The notes below the pieces were generated by a model. It was not told the DNA's origin. It saw only the letters and a list, made by a program, of their open reading frames with translations, and searched no databases. A DNA stretch of 64,000 nucleotides from Trematomus loennbergii (taxonomy: Eukaryota > Chordata > Actinopteri > Perciformes > Nototheniidae). The stretch is from NCBI GenBank assembly GCA_012861695.1, contig JAAOOA010000133.1, positions 584,501 to 648,500 on the forward strand, in the 5' to 3' direction. A program made the translations under genes and the position numbers. This document shows, in pieces, positions 1 through 9,939 of the stretch. Every line of letters starts with the position of its first letter. Position 1 is the stretch's first letter.

Positions 1-1
1 T

Positions 2-244
2 TGTAGTGACCACTATTTAGCTAGGGTACATAATTCACACATGGAACTACAGGTTGGGGGTATTGTTTCCGCCCGGACACATATGTTGACGGTACCTCCG
101 GGGTACCTACTGTGTGTCCTCCTCTTTCTCTTTCTCTTCTGTTCTCGTGCTGCGACACGACAGCATGTACATTTCTGCTGCTCAGTAAAGTTCAGATTTG
201 CACCTTCGATGCACCGCCTCCGACTCCCTTCTCTCGGCACTACA
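2..244 (+). repeat. 5' LTR
   Basis: Left copy of the 243-bp LTR, bounded by TGTAGTG and CACTACA. It carries AGTAAA near 182-187, a variant polyadenylation signal, followed by a T-rich stretch, consistent with an R/U5 boundary. No convincing TATA box was seen. Confidence 0.85.
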
Positions 245-1014
245 GTGGTGACCCTGACGTAAGTCTCGCGTAGGATCCGGGACTGGACCAAACACGGCAA
301 AAAGCAGACTCTGCTTTTCTCGAAATGCCGGAGATTTTTGGGGACCTCCGTTGCTGCCACGTGCGCACGGACTGAGGCTCGGTGCGCCCCGCGGAATGGC
401 TGAGGACGTCGCTCACCATTCCCGCTTCGTCTCGGCATGGAGGGCAGCAAGCCTTCCTGCTACGAGGGGACGATGCACGACCTGCTAGGTATGGAGGGAC
501 CCGACTTCTGCCTCGTGGAGCTGGTTCTTCGGGACATGCGGCTGCGTGTCCGGGCTGCGCTAGCTCGCTCGGCTAGTGTTGAGCACCGCGCTTTGGCCGA
601 AGATGCTGGCCGGTTCCTCCTGGCCGCCCCGCGATTTTCCTCCGGGGTGCTTGCCACTGCTGGCTGCAGCACCTTCCCTGGTGGGGGCTCGCCGCCTAGC
701 AGGAGCTCCGGGGCCGACGACGACGGACAGCGACTACCGTCCGTCGAGACCGGCTGGCCTCGACGGCTAACGACAGCTAGCCACGACAGCTAACGGCTAG
801 CTGCTACCAACGGCTAGCGTCGAGCTGCTAGCAACGGCTGACGATGTGTAGCAGCTACCAGCGGCTATCGACATCCGATTGTTTTTTTTCTTTTTTCTGG
901 TGTCTGAGAGGAGGTTCGACCATGGCTGGTCGGCCTCGTGTGGACCCTCTCGCTGTTTCACCACCTCGACGGCGGCTTCGGACGTCACACAGTGGCGCGC
1001 TTCTGGACCCCGTC

Positions 1015-1186
1015 TCGCCTCTTCCCTCGCCTCGGCGGTTCCGGACGTCTTCCATGCCTTCATCGGCCCGTGGGTGGCGCGCTTCGGGACCCTGCCTGCC
1101 TCGCCTCTTCCCTCGCCTCGGCGGTTCCGGACGTCTTCCATGCCTTCATCGGCCCGTGGGTGGCGCGCTTCGGGACCCTGCCTGGC
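1015..1186. repeat. 86-bp tandem repeat inside the LTR element
   Basis: Two nearly identical 86-bp units (1015-1100 and 1101-1186), with a shorter related piece at about 990-1014. The repeat is GC-rich and sits in the middle of the interior. The apparent ORFs crossing it in several frames are a composition effect. Confidence 0.8.
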
Positions 1187-1619
1187 CTCACCTCTAACCG
1201 CGCTCACGGTTCGCCTCGACGGCGCCCCGTCTGGCCTCTCCCCTGTCCCGGCTCCTTCCTCCCGGGGACACGGCTCCATCCTCCCGAGGACTTCGTACCC
1301 GCTGCCGCTGTGCCTTCGCCTGCGGCCGGGCAGCGCTCCTCCCCGCTGGGGACCACCGGGTTTTTCACGCCCGTCCCCTGGTCTCGACACAGCGACCCTG
1401 CTTTCTGCGGCCCCCTGACGACGGCCCGTTCCGGCCCGCCACCCGCCCTCCGGTGGGGATGCCCTCGCCTTCGTTGGGGCCCCTACCCTCTCCTGCGGCC
1501 CCCTTCCGACGGCCCGTTCCATGGCCCGGCCCTCGCCGGCGGCCCCGCCCTCCTCGGCCCCTGTGGTGTTTCCTCCCGGACGCGAGGATTGTGTCCATGG
1601 TTGAATTCTGGGGGGCTTG

Positions 1620-1862
1620 TGTAGTGACCACTATTTAGCTAGGGTACATAATTCACACATGGAACTACAGGTTGGGGGTATTGTTTCCGCCCGGACACAT
1701 ATGTTGACGGTACCTCCGGGGTACCTACTGTGTGTCCTCCTCTTTCTCTTTCTCTTCTGTTCTCGTGCTGCGACACGACAGCATGTACATTTCTGCTGCT
1801 CAGTAAAGTTCAGATTTGCACCTTCGATGCACCGCCTCCGACTCCCTTCTCTCGGCACTACA
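1620..1862 (+). repeat. 3' LTR
   Basis: Right copy of the 243-bp LTR. I found no difference from the left copy, which points to a very recent insertion, since the two LTRs of an element are identical when it integrates. Confidence 0.85.
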
Positions 1863-1891
1863 GTGTAGTTTTTCAGGGAGTTTCAGCGTGT

Positions 1892-1975
1892 GTGCTGTGG
1901 CTCAGCTAGAAAGCAATTGACTCACGACCGCAGGGTCCCTGGTTCAACGACTGAACAATACATATTTTTGTTGTT
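1892..1975 (+). mobile_element. tRNA-derived SINE fragment (possible)
   Basis: A box-A-like TGGCTCAGCTAGAAAGC (1898-1914) is followed 27 bp later by a box-B-like GGTTCAACGAC (1941-1951), the spacing of a tRNA-type pol III promoter. After it comes ordinary AT-rich sequence, so only the SINE head is recognised. It could instead be a decayed tRNA-like fragment of another repeat. Confidence 0.4.
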
Positions 1976-2410
1976 TATAAAAGCTACAGCTAAATGAGAT
2001 AATGTAGTTAATAAATGTATTCTTTGATATGGTTTAGCCTTTCTCAGGCTACAACATGGTTAAGTTTATGAATATTATTAAGGAATACAAATCCCTCTTT
2101 GCAATGTTTACGAGCCTCCTTAGGCTTTTCAATCACAATCATTCAACTGGAATAAAAACAATATTGTTAACATGAACATATGATTTAATGTTCGTTGTTT
2201 AGAGTTATTCTAAGGCTTTACTCATTGGGAACTCGGTATGAGATACAGCACACTATTGAGATGTCCAATCTGCCTGTTTTACACACTTTGGCCAACAGGG
2301 GGTTTGTGTTCAAATGAAGCCCATGATGAAGCCTCATGAGATGAACCCTTTTGCGAACCAATTGGCTGGAAAGCTTCAAAGCTTCATAAGGGTTCATCTC
2401 GCCATCACTA
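1976..2410. other. AT-rich intergenic sequence with a small inverted repeat
   Basis: No coding signal. At 2339-2400 the arms GATGAACCCTT and AAGGGTTCATC form an inverted repeat around a 40-bp centre, which looks like a remnant of a DNA-transposon terminus. It ends where unit A of the duplication begins (about 2411). Confidence 0.45.
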
Positions 2411-3425
2411 GTGCATACCGCCACCTACTGTACATGAGTTTGAATCATCATATCATTCCATCTCTTAACTCATGGACGTATATCTATGATCTAATCAAAA
2501 ATAAATAAATAAACAAAAAACATAAATAAATAAAACAAAACAACACAATCCATGATCTATTCTAACCTAATGTTACATTATGTTTCCTACCCCAGTTTCC
2601 CTCAGAAAGGTAAACAGTGCCTTTCTGGTAGCTCTTCCTCCCTCTCCTTGTTCCCAGAATACCAACCACACTCCATTCCCTCTCTGCCTCTATCACTTTA
2701 TCCTTAGTTTTTCTCTTTCAGCTTTATAGATGTCACAATGTAATAAGATATGTTCCACATGTTCTTTAACTCCACAGCTCCCACACTTGTCACTGTCACT
2801 TTTCCCCTGACATACAGAGTACCATTCAATGCTGTGTGATTTAGTCTGAGTCTAGCTATCATGATTTCCTCCCTTCTGTTTCTTTCTTTATAAATATTAT
2901 TGCAATTGTGTTTTGAACTTTATGATACTCTTTGCCTTTCTGGTCTTTCTCCCACCTTTTCTGCCAGATCTCCATCCCTTTCTTCTTAATCACTGCTTTT
3001 CCTTCTCCTTTTCCAAGTTGAACTGGTAATGTGATTTCCTTTTGTAGTGCACTTTTTGCTCATTTATCAGCACACTCGTTCCCTTTCACCCCCTCATGTG
3101 CAGGCAGCCAGCAGAACTGCAGATCTATACCGCCTCTGTGAAGTCTTAACAGGCTATGATTCAGTTCTATGAGAATGTCTTCTCTGACAGTTGTTGTTGA
3201 CTGTATGCTTTTTAATATGGACAATGAATCTATATATCACCACCCTATCTGGTCTGACCTCTTCAACCCACTGTAATCCTATTATTACAGCCAGCCTTTC
3301 TGCTGTGTACACTGATAATTGATCAGACGCTCTTTTTGAGATCGATATTTTAAAGTCTGGGATATATACCAACTCCAACACACTCTTCCTTGTTCTTAGA
3401 ACCCTCTGTGTACATTTTGAGGTAA
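2411..3425 (-). mobile_element. 3' end of an RNase H-bearing LINE, unit A
   Basis: On the minus strand, with small frame breaks, the sequence reads as an RNase H domain. YTAERLAVIIGLQWVEEVRP lies around 3290-3320 and FCWLPAHEGVKGNECADK around 3062-3120; the latter is the C-terminal HE.VKGNE.AD motif of LINE RNase H domains. A short linker and a final Cys/His patch (about 2700-2830) follow. The 3' UTR runs to about 2411. The copy is 5'-truncated and not functional. The homologous unit B piece is at 36205-37060. Confidence 0.75.
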
Positions 3426-3429
3426 TTGT

Positions 3430-3958
3430 AATAATAATAATAATTTGAATTTATATAGTGCCTTTCATAACCTCAAGGTCGCTTTACAAAGAAACATACA
3501 AGGACAAGACATAAAACATAAAAAAACATAAACATAAAACAGGGGGCAGAAATGGAAGTGTAAGTGGGGGGGGAGTGAGTTATAGTTGGAAGGCGATGTT
3601 GAACAGATGAGTTTTAAGGGTTGATATGAAGATGTTGAGAGAAGGGGCGTTGCAGATTTCTGCAGGGAGGGAGTTCCAGAGGGTGGGGGCAGCGACACTG
3701 AAGGCACGGTCCCCGAAGGTGCGGAGGTGTGAATGGGGAATGGAGAGCAGGCCGGAGTCTGAGGATCGAAGGGTGCGGGACGGGATGTAAGGGTGGAGGA
3801 GATCTGTGAGGTACTGAGGGGAGAGGGCATGGAGGGATTTGTAGGTGAGGAGCAGGAGTTTGTAAGTGATGCAGGACTTGACCGGGAGCCAGTGGAGGTT
3901 GAAGAGAGTAGGGGTGATGTGCTGCCAGGGCTTGGTGCGTGTGAGAACCCTGGCAATT
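3430..3958 (-). mobile_element. L2-clade LINE 3' fragment, unit A
   Basis: The minus strand encodes the C-terminal tail of an L2/CR1-like polymerase ORF, with landmarks HWLPVKSCITYKLL, LRSSDSGLLSIP and GDRAFSVAAPTLWNSLP. The ORF ends near 3590. The 3' end is marked by an (AAT)n tract at 3431-3443 followed by the TTTATATAGTGCCTTTCA 3'-terminal block. The reverse transcriptase core is absent, so this is a dead 5'-truncated copy. The unit B copy is at 37068-37590. Confidence 0.8.
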
Positions 3959-4097
3959 GTCAAATAAATAAACAAATCAAATATCTGTATAGCAATTACA
4001 AATGTTTGGCATATCTGAAGCTGATGTTCTTGCAGGATTCGTGCTGTTCGGAGTTTGCATCCTCGTGGTTGATTGCACTTATTGTAAGCTGCAGAGG

Positions 4098-4480
4098 TGG
4101 AATAAGTACTCAGATCTTGTACTTTAGTAAAAGTAGAAGTACTCAGACCTTGTACTTGAGTAAAAGTAGATGTACTCAGATATTTTACTTGAGTAAAAGT
4201 AGAAATACCAGAGTGTAGGAATACTCTGTTACAGTAAAAGTCCTGCATTCAAGATGTCACTGAAGTAAAAGTACAAAAGTATTGGCATCAAAAGATAGTT
4301 AAAGTTCCAAAAGTAAAAGTACTCAATATGCAGATCGACCCATTCAGAATAATATATATGATATGTTTTGATTATAATCATTGATGCATTCATGTGTTTA
4401 TCACATTTAAATGCTGGATTTATTTGTATTGTGTTGATCATTTCTACACACGGTGGTATTACTATTTTTATTTATGTTAA
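4098..4480. repeat. AAGTAC-rich fish interspersed repeat (partial), unit A
   Basis: Repeated blocks of the form GTACT(C/T)AGATCTTGTACTT...GAGTAAAAGTAG occur from 4105 to 4215, then the internal part of the same repeat family. More complete relatives, with both ends, lie at 31007-31550 and 62958-63535. The family behaves as a MITE-like DNA element, but no target duplication can be shown for this fragment. Confidence 0.6.
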
Positions 4481-4484
4481 AGTG

Positions 4485-4757
4485 CAGCAGGAGGGGACTC
4501 TTTAAAGTAGAGACACTACATACTGACATACACCTGAACATCAGCAGGAGGGGACTCTTTAAAGTAGAGACACTACATACTGACATACACCTGAACATCA
4601 GCAGGAGGGACTCTTTAAAGTAGAGACACTACATACTGACATACACCTGAACATCAGCAGGAGAGGACTCTTTAAAGTAGAGACACTACATACTGATATA
4701 CACCTGAACATCAGCAGGAGAGGACTCTTTAAAGTAGAGACACTACATACTGACATA
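4485..4757. repeat. 57-bp minisatellite, unit A
   Basis: About 4.7 copies of a 57-bp unit beginning CAGCAGGAGGGGACTCTTTA, starting at 4485, 4542, 4599, 4655 and 4712. Unit B has about 3.7 copies at 38149-38358, so copy number differs between the units. Confidence 0.9.
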
Positions 4758-4959
4758 CAGTGATTTTAGTGTCATGTGAAATCTCAGTTTCTTCTCTTAA
4801 TGTTTATCCTTGTTTTAAGTTGCAAATGGTCCTGCAGTGATGCAAAAAACCTTCCAGACTTTATCTGATAATAAAGTATCATCGTATGTTGTGAAAACAG
4901 CAGCATGGGTGTTTACATCTGTGCTTTAATATTTATTTACAGTATTTTAATAATCTCAC

Positions 4960-7046
4960 CTCATCACAGAAGTCAGCGTTCTGCGTGCACACTATTGTTT
5001 TAGGGGCACCAAACCTGAAAGAAAAGAGAAGAAGAGGAGATTAATTTCAGGTTAAAAATATTGTTATTTCCGCGTCCTGATGGTTGCATTTTAGAAAAAG
5101 TCAGATTTTTTTTCTGATTTTACTTCCATTCTTGAGAGGATAATAAATACATGGATCCTGATATTGAAGACCAAGCCGGTGACGAGTGAGATTTTTCTAA
5201 CAAAAACACATGTGAAAGGGAAGGAAAATGGGAGACAGTGTGGGTGCCTCGAGGCGAATCATTTTCAGATTATATATATACACAGTATTCTGGTCTTGGA
5301 CATCACTGAATCCTTTCTGGCAGGAAGATCATGGACTTTTACGAAAAGTTTTTCAGATAGACTTTCCATTTAACTTTGAATCTTAATATTCCTCTAAAGT
5401 AAAATATTTATTTTGAACCCTGAGTGCTGCTAGCAAGAATGGCATTACTAGAATGTGGTTAAAACCAGGAAAACCTATTGTGGATATGGGCATTGTTTAG
5501 GATATTTTGGAGGATTACCTTTGCTTTGAGATAGCGACACGTTGAATATGTGACATGTCTCCATGCTTTAATGTTCAAAAAGCTCTTTATTTTTCTCATA
5601 CTAGAGGGAGTCTCCAAAAACAGAATAGGGCCTCTTTAAGATTCACATATCATGAATGAGGATTCAAACACCTGGTCAGGTAAAGTGTGATTACAGGTGA
5701 TCTTGTGAAGTGTATCTACCTGTATATGCATTTGGAAATACATTTTGCGACAGAGAGAGCGTCCGTCCTCTGAACCGGAAAAGCTTCGGGCCATTTACTG
5801 AAGTAATCGATGAGCACTATGACGTTAGAGTTCCCCTGCTGCGTCTCTGGGAAAGGCCCTGAGGAAGAGGAAGAGGAAGAGGAAGATAAGGTGAGGTGAG
5901 GTAAAGTAAAGTAATGTGAGGTGAGGTGAGGTTAGGTAAGATAAGGTAAGGTGAGGTAAGGTAAGGTGAGGTAAGGTGAGGTAAGGCAACGTAACATTTA
6001 GTAAGAAATAAAACAGCAGATAAATATAATTTGAGGAAATTAAATTAAGGCAAAACCTATAATGTCGATCCCAACGATCTCCCAAGGTGCGTCCACTTTA
6101 ATGGGCCGGACCGTCCTGGCCAGGTTTTTACTCCTTTCTGTGTGCTGACAGGTGTCACACACTTTGATCTGAAACAGGACACAGTTCAAAGTTAAATATT
6201 AATATAACTATTAAGTCACAGTGTCATAGAGTAGAGCAGGTGTTGGACCCTGAAGGCAGCATCTCCCTGGTCCAAGCTAAAGCTAAGCTAAAGGTGGCTA
6301 ATGTTGGGCTATAAAGGAACTACAGCACGGTCACATGACTTCACGTCACCACCGCTAAGCTAAAGGTGGCTAATGTTGGGCTATAAAGGAACTACAGCAC
6401 GGTCACATGACTTCACGTCACCACCGCTAAGCTAAAGGTGGCTAATGTTGGGCTATAAACGAACTACAGCACGGTCACATGACTTCACGTCACCACCGCT
6501 AAGCTAAAGGTGGCTAATGTTGGGCTATAAACGAACTACAGCACGGTCACATGACTTCACGTCTCCACTGCTAAGCTAAAGGTGGCTAATGTTGGGCGTG
6601 ATGGCGTTTAGTCGTCTCATTTAGACACTTGTTAGCAACCGACAGTGGGTTATTTACAGATGTATTTTATGTCGTAAAACTAAAAGTGAAAATCTCTTCA
6701 GCTTGTGTCAACCTCAGACCTTATTTCAGGATAATAACCTAAAACACATTCAGAAAAAACTTCAACACCAGGGGACAGGAAGGGATACAATGCTGACTCA
6801 TCCCTTGGTTTTAGGACTCATTCCTGCACCACTGCATTAAAGACGAACGTACCCAGTCCACCACGTCCTTGATGATGCCCAGCCAGTAGTACTTGCTCTG
6901 GATTCGGTGCACGGTCTTCTTCTGGCCGAGGTGATGACCGATGTCGTTGAAGTGGCAGTCGAGGAAAATCTGCCTCTTCCTCTCCGCCTCGATCACCACC
7001 TCCCTCTTCTCCTCCTTCTTCGGCCCGACGTAGTACAGCTTCCCCT
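4960..7046 (-). CDS. Integrase-derived (GIN1-like) intron-containing gene, partial, unit A
   Basis: Four minus-strand exons with canonical splice sites join in frame: 6853-7046, 6057-6168, 5720-5858 and 4960-5014 (donors GTACGT, GTTTTG, GTAGAT and GTGAGA; acceptors all end in AG). The first encodes the HHCC zinc-binding part of a retroelement-type integrase (CHFNDIGHH, YYWLGIIKDVVDW). The second completes it with CDTC and starts the catalytic core at GIDIIG. The third reads GPFPETQQGNSNVIVLID then YFSKWPEAFPV. The fourth reads FGAPKTIVCTQNADFCDE. Introns at domain positions argue for a domesticated host gene rather than a live element; the GIN1 family is the closest match I know. In the fourth exon the residue I align with the second catalytic Asp is Gln, so integrase chemistry is probably lost. 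Start and 3' exons were not found. The exact orthologue is uncertain. Confidence 0.72.
5880..5998. repeat. GGTRA/GGTGA microsatellite tract, unit A
   Basis: Imperfect pentamer repeats (GGTGA, GGTAA) preceded by GAAGAGGAAGAG. On the minus strand this is a pyrimidine-rich run reading directly into the 3' splice site of the integrase-like exon at 5858. The unit B tract (39486-39598) has a different length and order. Confidence 0.85.
6283..6597. repeat. 72-bp minisatellite, unit A only
   Basis: About 4.4 copies of a 72-bp unit; the motif ATGTTGGGC recurs at 6301, 6373, 6445, 6517 and 6589. Copies differ by single bases. It lies between the first and second recognised integrase-like exons and has no counterpart in unit B. 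Confidence 0.9.
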
Positions 7047-7330
7047 CTGAGTGAAGGAAGACACAATATTAGATTTTGGATAATAGAAGATTCCTTAAAA
7101 TCATATTTTAAGTTCTGCTTTGGGTTGTAGACTTTGTGTTTTAAGTAAGGGATAATGAATACAACTCTTAAGGGTGATATGTCTCTATAATGACCGCCTC
7201 GCTGCACATTATCCGCCTATTTCACGGCCACATACTTAACAAACCAACGACTTGACTCACAATATCAATTGAAAATGATTATATTGACTTAAAAACGATC
7301 GTCAATTCCACCGGGCACTATTTTGCTTGG

Positions 7331-7417
7331 CAGCGGTGTGTTATCGAGTATTAACAACCTCTGCAATCTCCAAATGAACCAATCAGAATCGAGTATTCAA
7401 TTAAGCCGTGTAATTCC
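7331..7417. repeat. About 80-bp direct repeat, left copy
   Basis: TGTTATCGAGTATTAACAAC and the following sequence to about 7417 recur at 8213-8290 with few changes, flanking the TIR element at 7462-8212. A diverged relative (AATCAGAATCGAGTATTCAA) lies upstream of both ogfod2 copies (10953 and 41154). Confidence 0.8.
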
Positions 7418-7461
7418 ATGGAATATAACAAAAAGTGTATCTCGAGCCGGTTTCTCAAACT

Positions 7462-8212
7462 CAGTGGCGAGCCGTGAGCTTTATACCTAGGCCCTCTGAC
7501 CCCGACCAATTCCCTAGAAAAAAAGAAAAAAAAATAGTTATTACGTCACAGCGTATACTTCAGCGGAATATCAAAACAACGGCCCAGGGTGCAAAACGCA
7601 TCAAAGACAGCGACCCTCTACCACACAAAACAACATCTGTGAACCCAAGTTGTGTTATTTGACATTGAAAATGATATTGCATTGTGTTTGTTACTTTCGT
7701 TGCAGTTGTATGTCTTAAGTGTAATTTGGCATGCTTTTATTTTGAAGGCGAGTTCACGCTGTTGACAGGAAGTTGTTGTTGCTATGGAAACAAGAAAAGC
7801 TTCACAGCGGGCGGAACTTGTCATAAAGTCCGCGATAATAAAACCCACCCATTTAGAGGGAAGATATGATTGGTCAATTGTACTGTCATTTGACATTACT
7901 CTCTCGTTCAGTTACTATAGCGGGCCCTCTGTGAATCGCAGAGAGGGCCAGACGAGCTTCTTTCATGTAACCCTTCACATTCAACAGAGACTGAACAGGC
8001 AGATTCGAAGGATTTATTTCTTTGGAAATGTTATTTTAAATACAATTAAATCAAGTTTTTTTTCGGTAAAACTAATGAAAAATATAACAAAAATAATATT
8101 AAAAAAATATATATTTGAAAAATATATTTTTTTTTAAATGTTTTTAAATATTATTTTTTGAATATCTTAGGCCCTCACAGAGGGCCTAGAGGGCCCTGAC
8201 GGCTCGCCACTG
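7462..8212. mobile_element. TIR DNA element, CAGTGGCGAGCCGT termini
   Basis: Perfect 14-bp terminal inverted repeats CAGTGGCGAGCCGT (7462-7475) and ACGGCTCGCCACTG (8199-8212) bound a 751-bp AT-rich non-coding interior. An internal hairpin GGCCCTCTG/CAGAGAGGGCC lies at 7922-7949. The flanks show no matching target duplication; instead the right flank restarts the 80-bp direct repeat. The CAG start resembles hAT termini, but superfamily is not proved. Confidence 0.7.
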
Positions 8213-8292
8213 TGTTATCGAGTATTAACAACCTCTGCAATCTCCAAATTAACCAATCAGAATCGAGTATTCAATTAAGCCGTGTAATTTAA

Positions 8293-9444
8293 CCTGTTCC
8301 ACTCTGAGCCTGTTTTTCAGGTCTCAGGCTCGAAAATGACATTCCCAGAACAAATGACCATATCTTCCCTTCTAAAAGGGTTAAATTAATAATCTTTGTT
8401 CTCAAAGTAATGATAAACCTGTGAGTTGGATGTAGAAGTTTCAGAATCAATATAAATGTTTTTTATTTTAAAGAAAATTCAGATTTTACATAGTAAAAAA
8501 CTGTAAATTATAGTGTCCGTCCAAAAATTATTTTTTACAGATAGTGAAAACTACCCTTGGATGATGGGTTAGTAGACTAAAAGCTTTAGGAATCCAAAGT
8601 ACAACATATAATAAGTACCCTGTATCAAGATTGATGCAAAACAAGTGAAATTTGACCTTTTTAGAGAGATTTAGCCAAAAACCCCCACTTCTGGGGTCAT
8701 TTGGGTGGATTTGACCTATCTCTGGCCCCCCTTGGTTGATTTGGTTGGTTGACATACCCTTGTGACCGTTAGAGCCAATAGAATCGAAGGGGGAGGCTTA
8801 CATACACATTCGTTGTAAATAGAAAAGTGGGGGCTACGCGTCTAGAACTGAAACTGGATTTGCAGATTTTCTCCTTCTGGAGTTTGGAAACTAAAAATCC
8901 ATTTTATTGCTTATGAATAATAATCAAAATTTTCAAAGAAGGCACAGACACATAGGATGAACCTATGGATTAACTGCAGCATCGTTTTTTTATCGTTTTA
9001 ATGCCATTGAAGACCACTTTTGACCAAGGTAAGCCATGTTTACGTGTTTAGCTACTTAGCTCCACATGTGATGATGTACGCTTTCGTTTATAGCGTCGCG
9101 AATGTTTATCACTGAGTGTTGAGGAGGGCACCGTTAGATTCAGTGTCTCCAGGACACCAAAAAAGAGTGTTTGGTTGTGCATCTAGGATAAGTAATAAGG
9201 GAGTTCTGAGTGAGTTTAAGTGCCGCATTACGTTCCATGTTTTCGCTCGTGGCTAATTCAGAGGCTGAGTGCTAGCATTGTGGGTTTTTTTTGAAAAAAA
9301 AAATTAAAAAGATCAGTTAGCTGAGTTTCTTCCGGTTACATGGATATAACACATTCATAGTTTTATTCAATATTAAGATTCCTTAGACGTTGTTTCCTGC
9401 AAATGACGCGTTTATCCGCCCGGTACCGGGGGGAAGGTGCGTAA
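8293..9444 (+). mobile_element. TTAA-flanked MITE, family CCTGTTAAGCCC, forward copy
   Basis: Same 1.0-1.15-kb family as the well-preserved copy at 52160-53191. The left end follows TTAA (8289-8292) and opens with the small hairpin around GAGCCTGTTTTTCAGG. The right end carries CCGGTACCGGGG (about 9419-9431) and abuts a TTAA at 9445-9448. Both termini have decayed. No coding capacity. Confidence 0.65.
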
Positions 9445-9555
9445 TTAACATTCATCACAAATCTAAATAAAGTATGTAACCCTGCCTTGTTTATTTTGAA
9501 AGGCATTCTAACAGGAAAAATGAAATGCAAATATAAGATTCAGATAATCATTTAA

Positions 9556-9935
9556 AGGTGGGGTAGGTCATTTTGGAGAAACCAGCTCGAGTGCGCTAGA
9601 ATTTGAAAATACACAACCGGAGAAAATCTGCCACTTCCTTACAGAGCCCCTCCTCCAACACACACGAACGCGCACATGACCAATGAGGGCACGAGATAAG
9701 TTTGTGCACAGATGGAAGGCTGACAGGCAGGTAGGCCATCCAGTTATTTTAGCCGGGCCGGCTAAAATGATTGGTCGTGCTTTTTACAGTATTACGGCTT
9801 CCACAGATGACATTTTTTTATGGATTTTTTGTCAAAGCACTTAAGATATTCATTGCTATCAGGATGTTAAGAGCATTCCATGGAATATAACAAAGTGTAT
9901 CTCAAGCCGGTTTCTCAAACTTACCTACCCTACCT
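9556..9935. mobile_element. TTAA-flanked MITE, family AGGTGGGGTAGGT
   Basis: TTAA (9552-9555), then AGGTGGGGTAGGT; the right end is ACCTACCCTACCT, then TTAA (9936-9939). This is a 380-bp non-coding element with piggyBac-type target site. A fragment of the same family is at about 7418-7460. Confidence 0.75.
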
Positions 9936-9939
9936 TTAA

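Larger units (their letters stand above)
2..1862 (+). mobile_element. Non-autonomous LTR retrotransposon with identical LTRs
   Basis: Two direct repeats of 243 bp (2-244 and 1620-1862) read identically base for base. Each begins TGTAGTG and ends CACTACA, the inverted termini expected of LTRs. One base after the left LTR is a primer-binding-site-like TGGTGACCCTGACGT (246-260). A run of six G (1610-1615) just before the right LTR may be the polypurine tract. The 1.37-kb interior is GC-rich and has no protease, reverse transcriptase or integrase. This is the layout of a TRIM/LARD-type element mobilised in trans. The longest plus-strand frame starting near the 5' end (437-793, 118 aa) is not recognised and may be a gag remnant or chance. 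The target duplication cannot be checked because the window starts one base before the element. The strand call follows the PBS position. Confidence 0.82.

Noticed and set aside
797..1522. 241-aa minus-strand open frame and several overlapping plus-strand frames in the GC-rich LTR-element interior
   Set aside because: High GC removes stops in many frames at once; the frames are Arg/Gly/Pro-rich, cross the 86-bp tandem repeat and match no retroelement domain I know.
4485..4757. Regularly spaced repeats resembling a CRISPR array
   Set aside because: Contiguous minisatellite units without unique spacers, in a vertebrate context.
5825..6085. 86-aa minus-strand frame rich in LTLPHLTLP
   Set aside because: Translation of the GGTRA microsatellite; only the flanking splice-bounded exons look coding.
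8041..8160. Very AT-rich stretch considered as a possible origin or matrix-attachment site
   Set aside because: It is the interior of a TIR element; nothing beyond base composition supports such a role.
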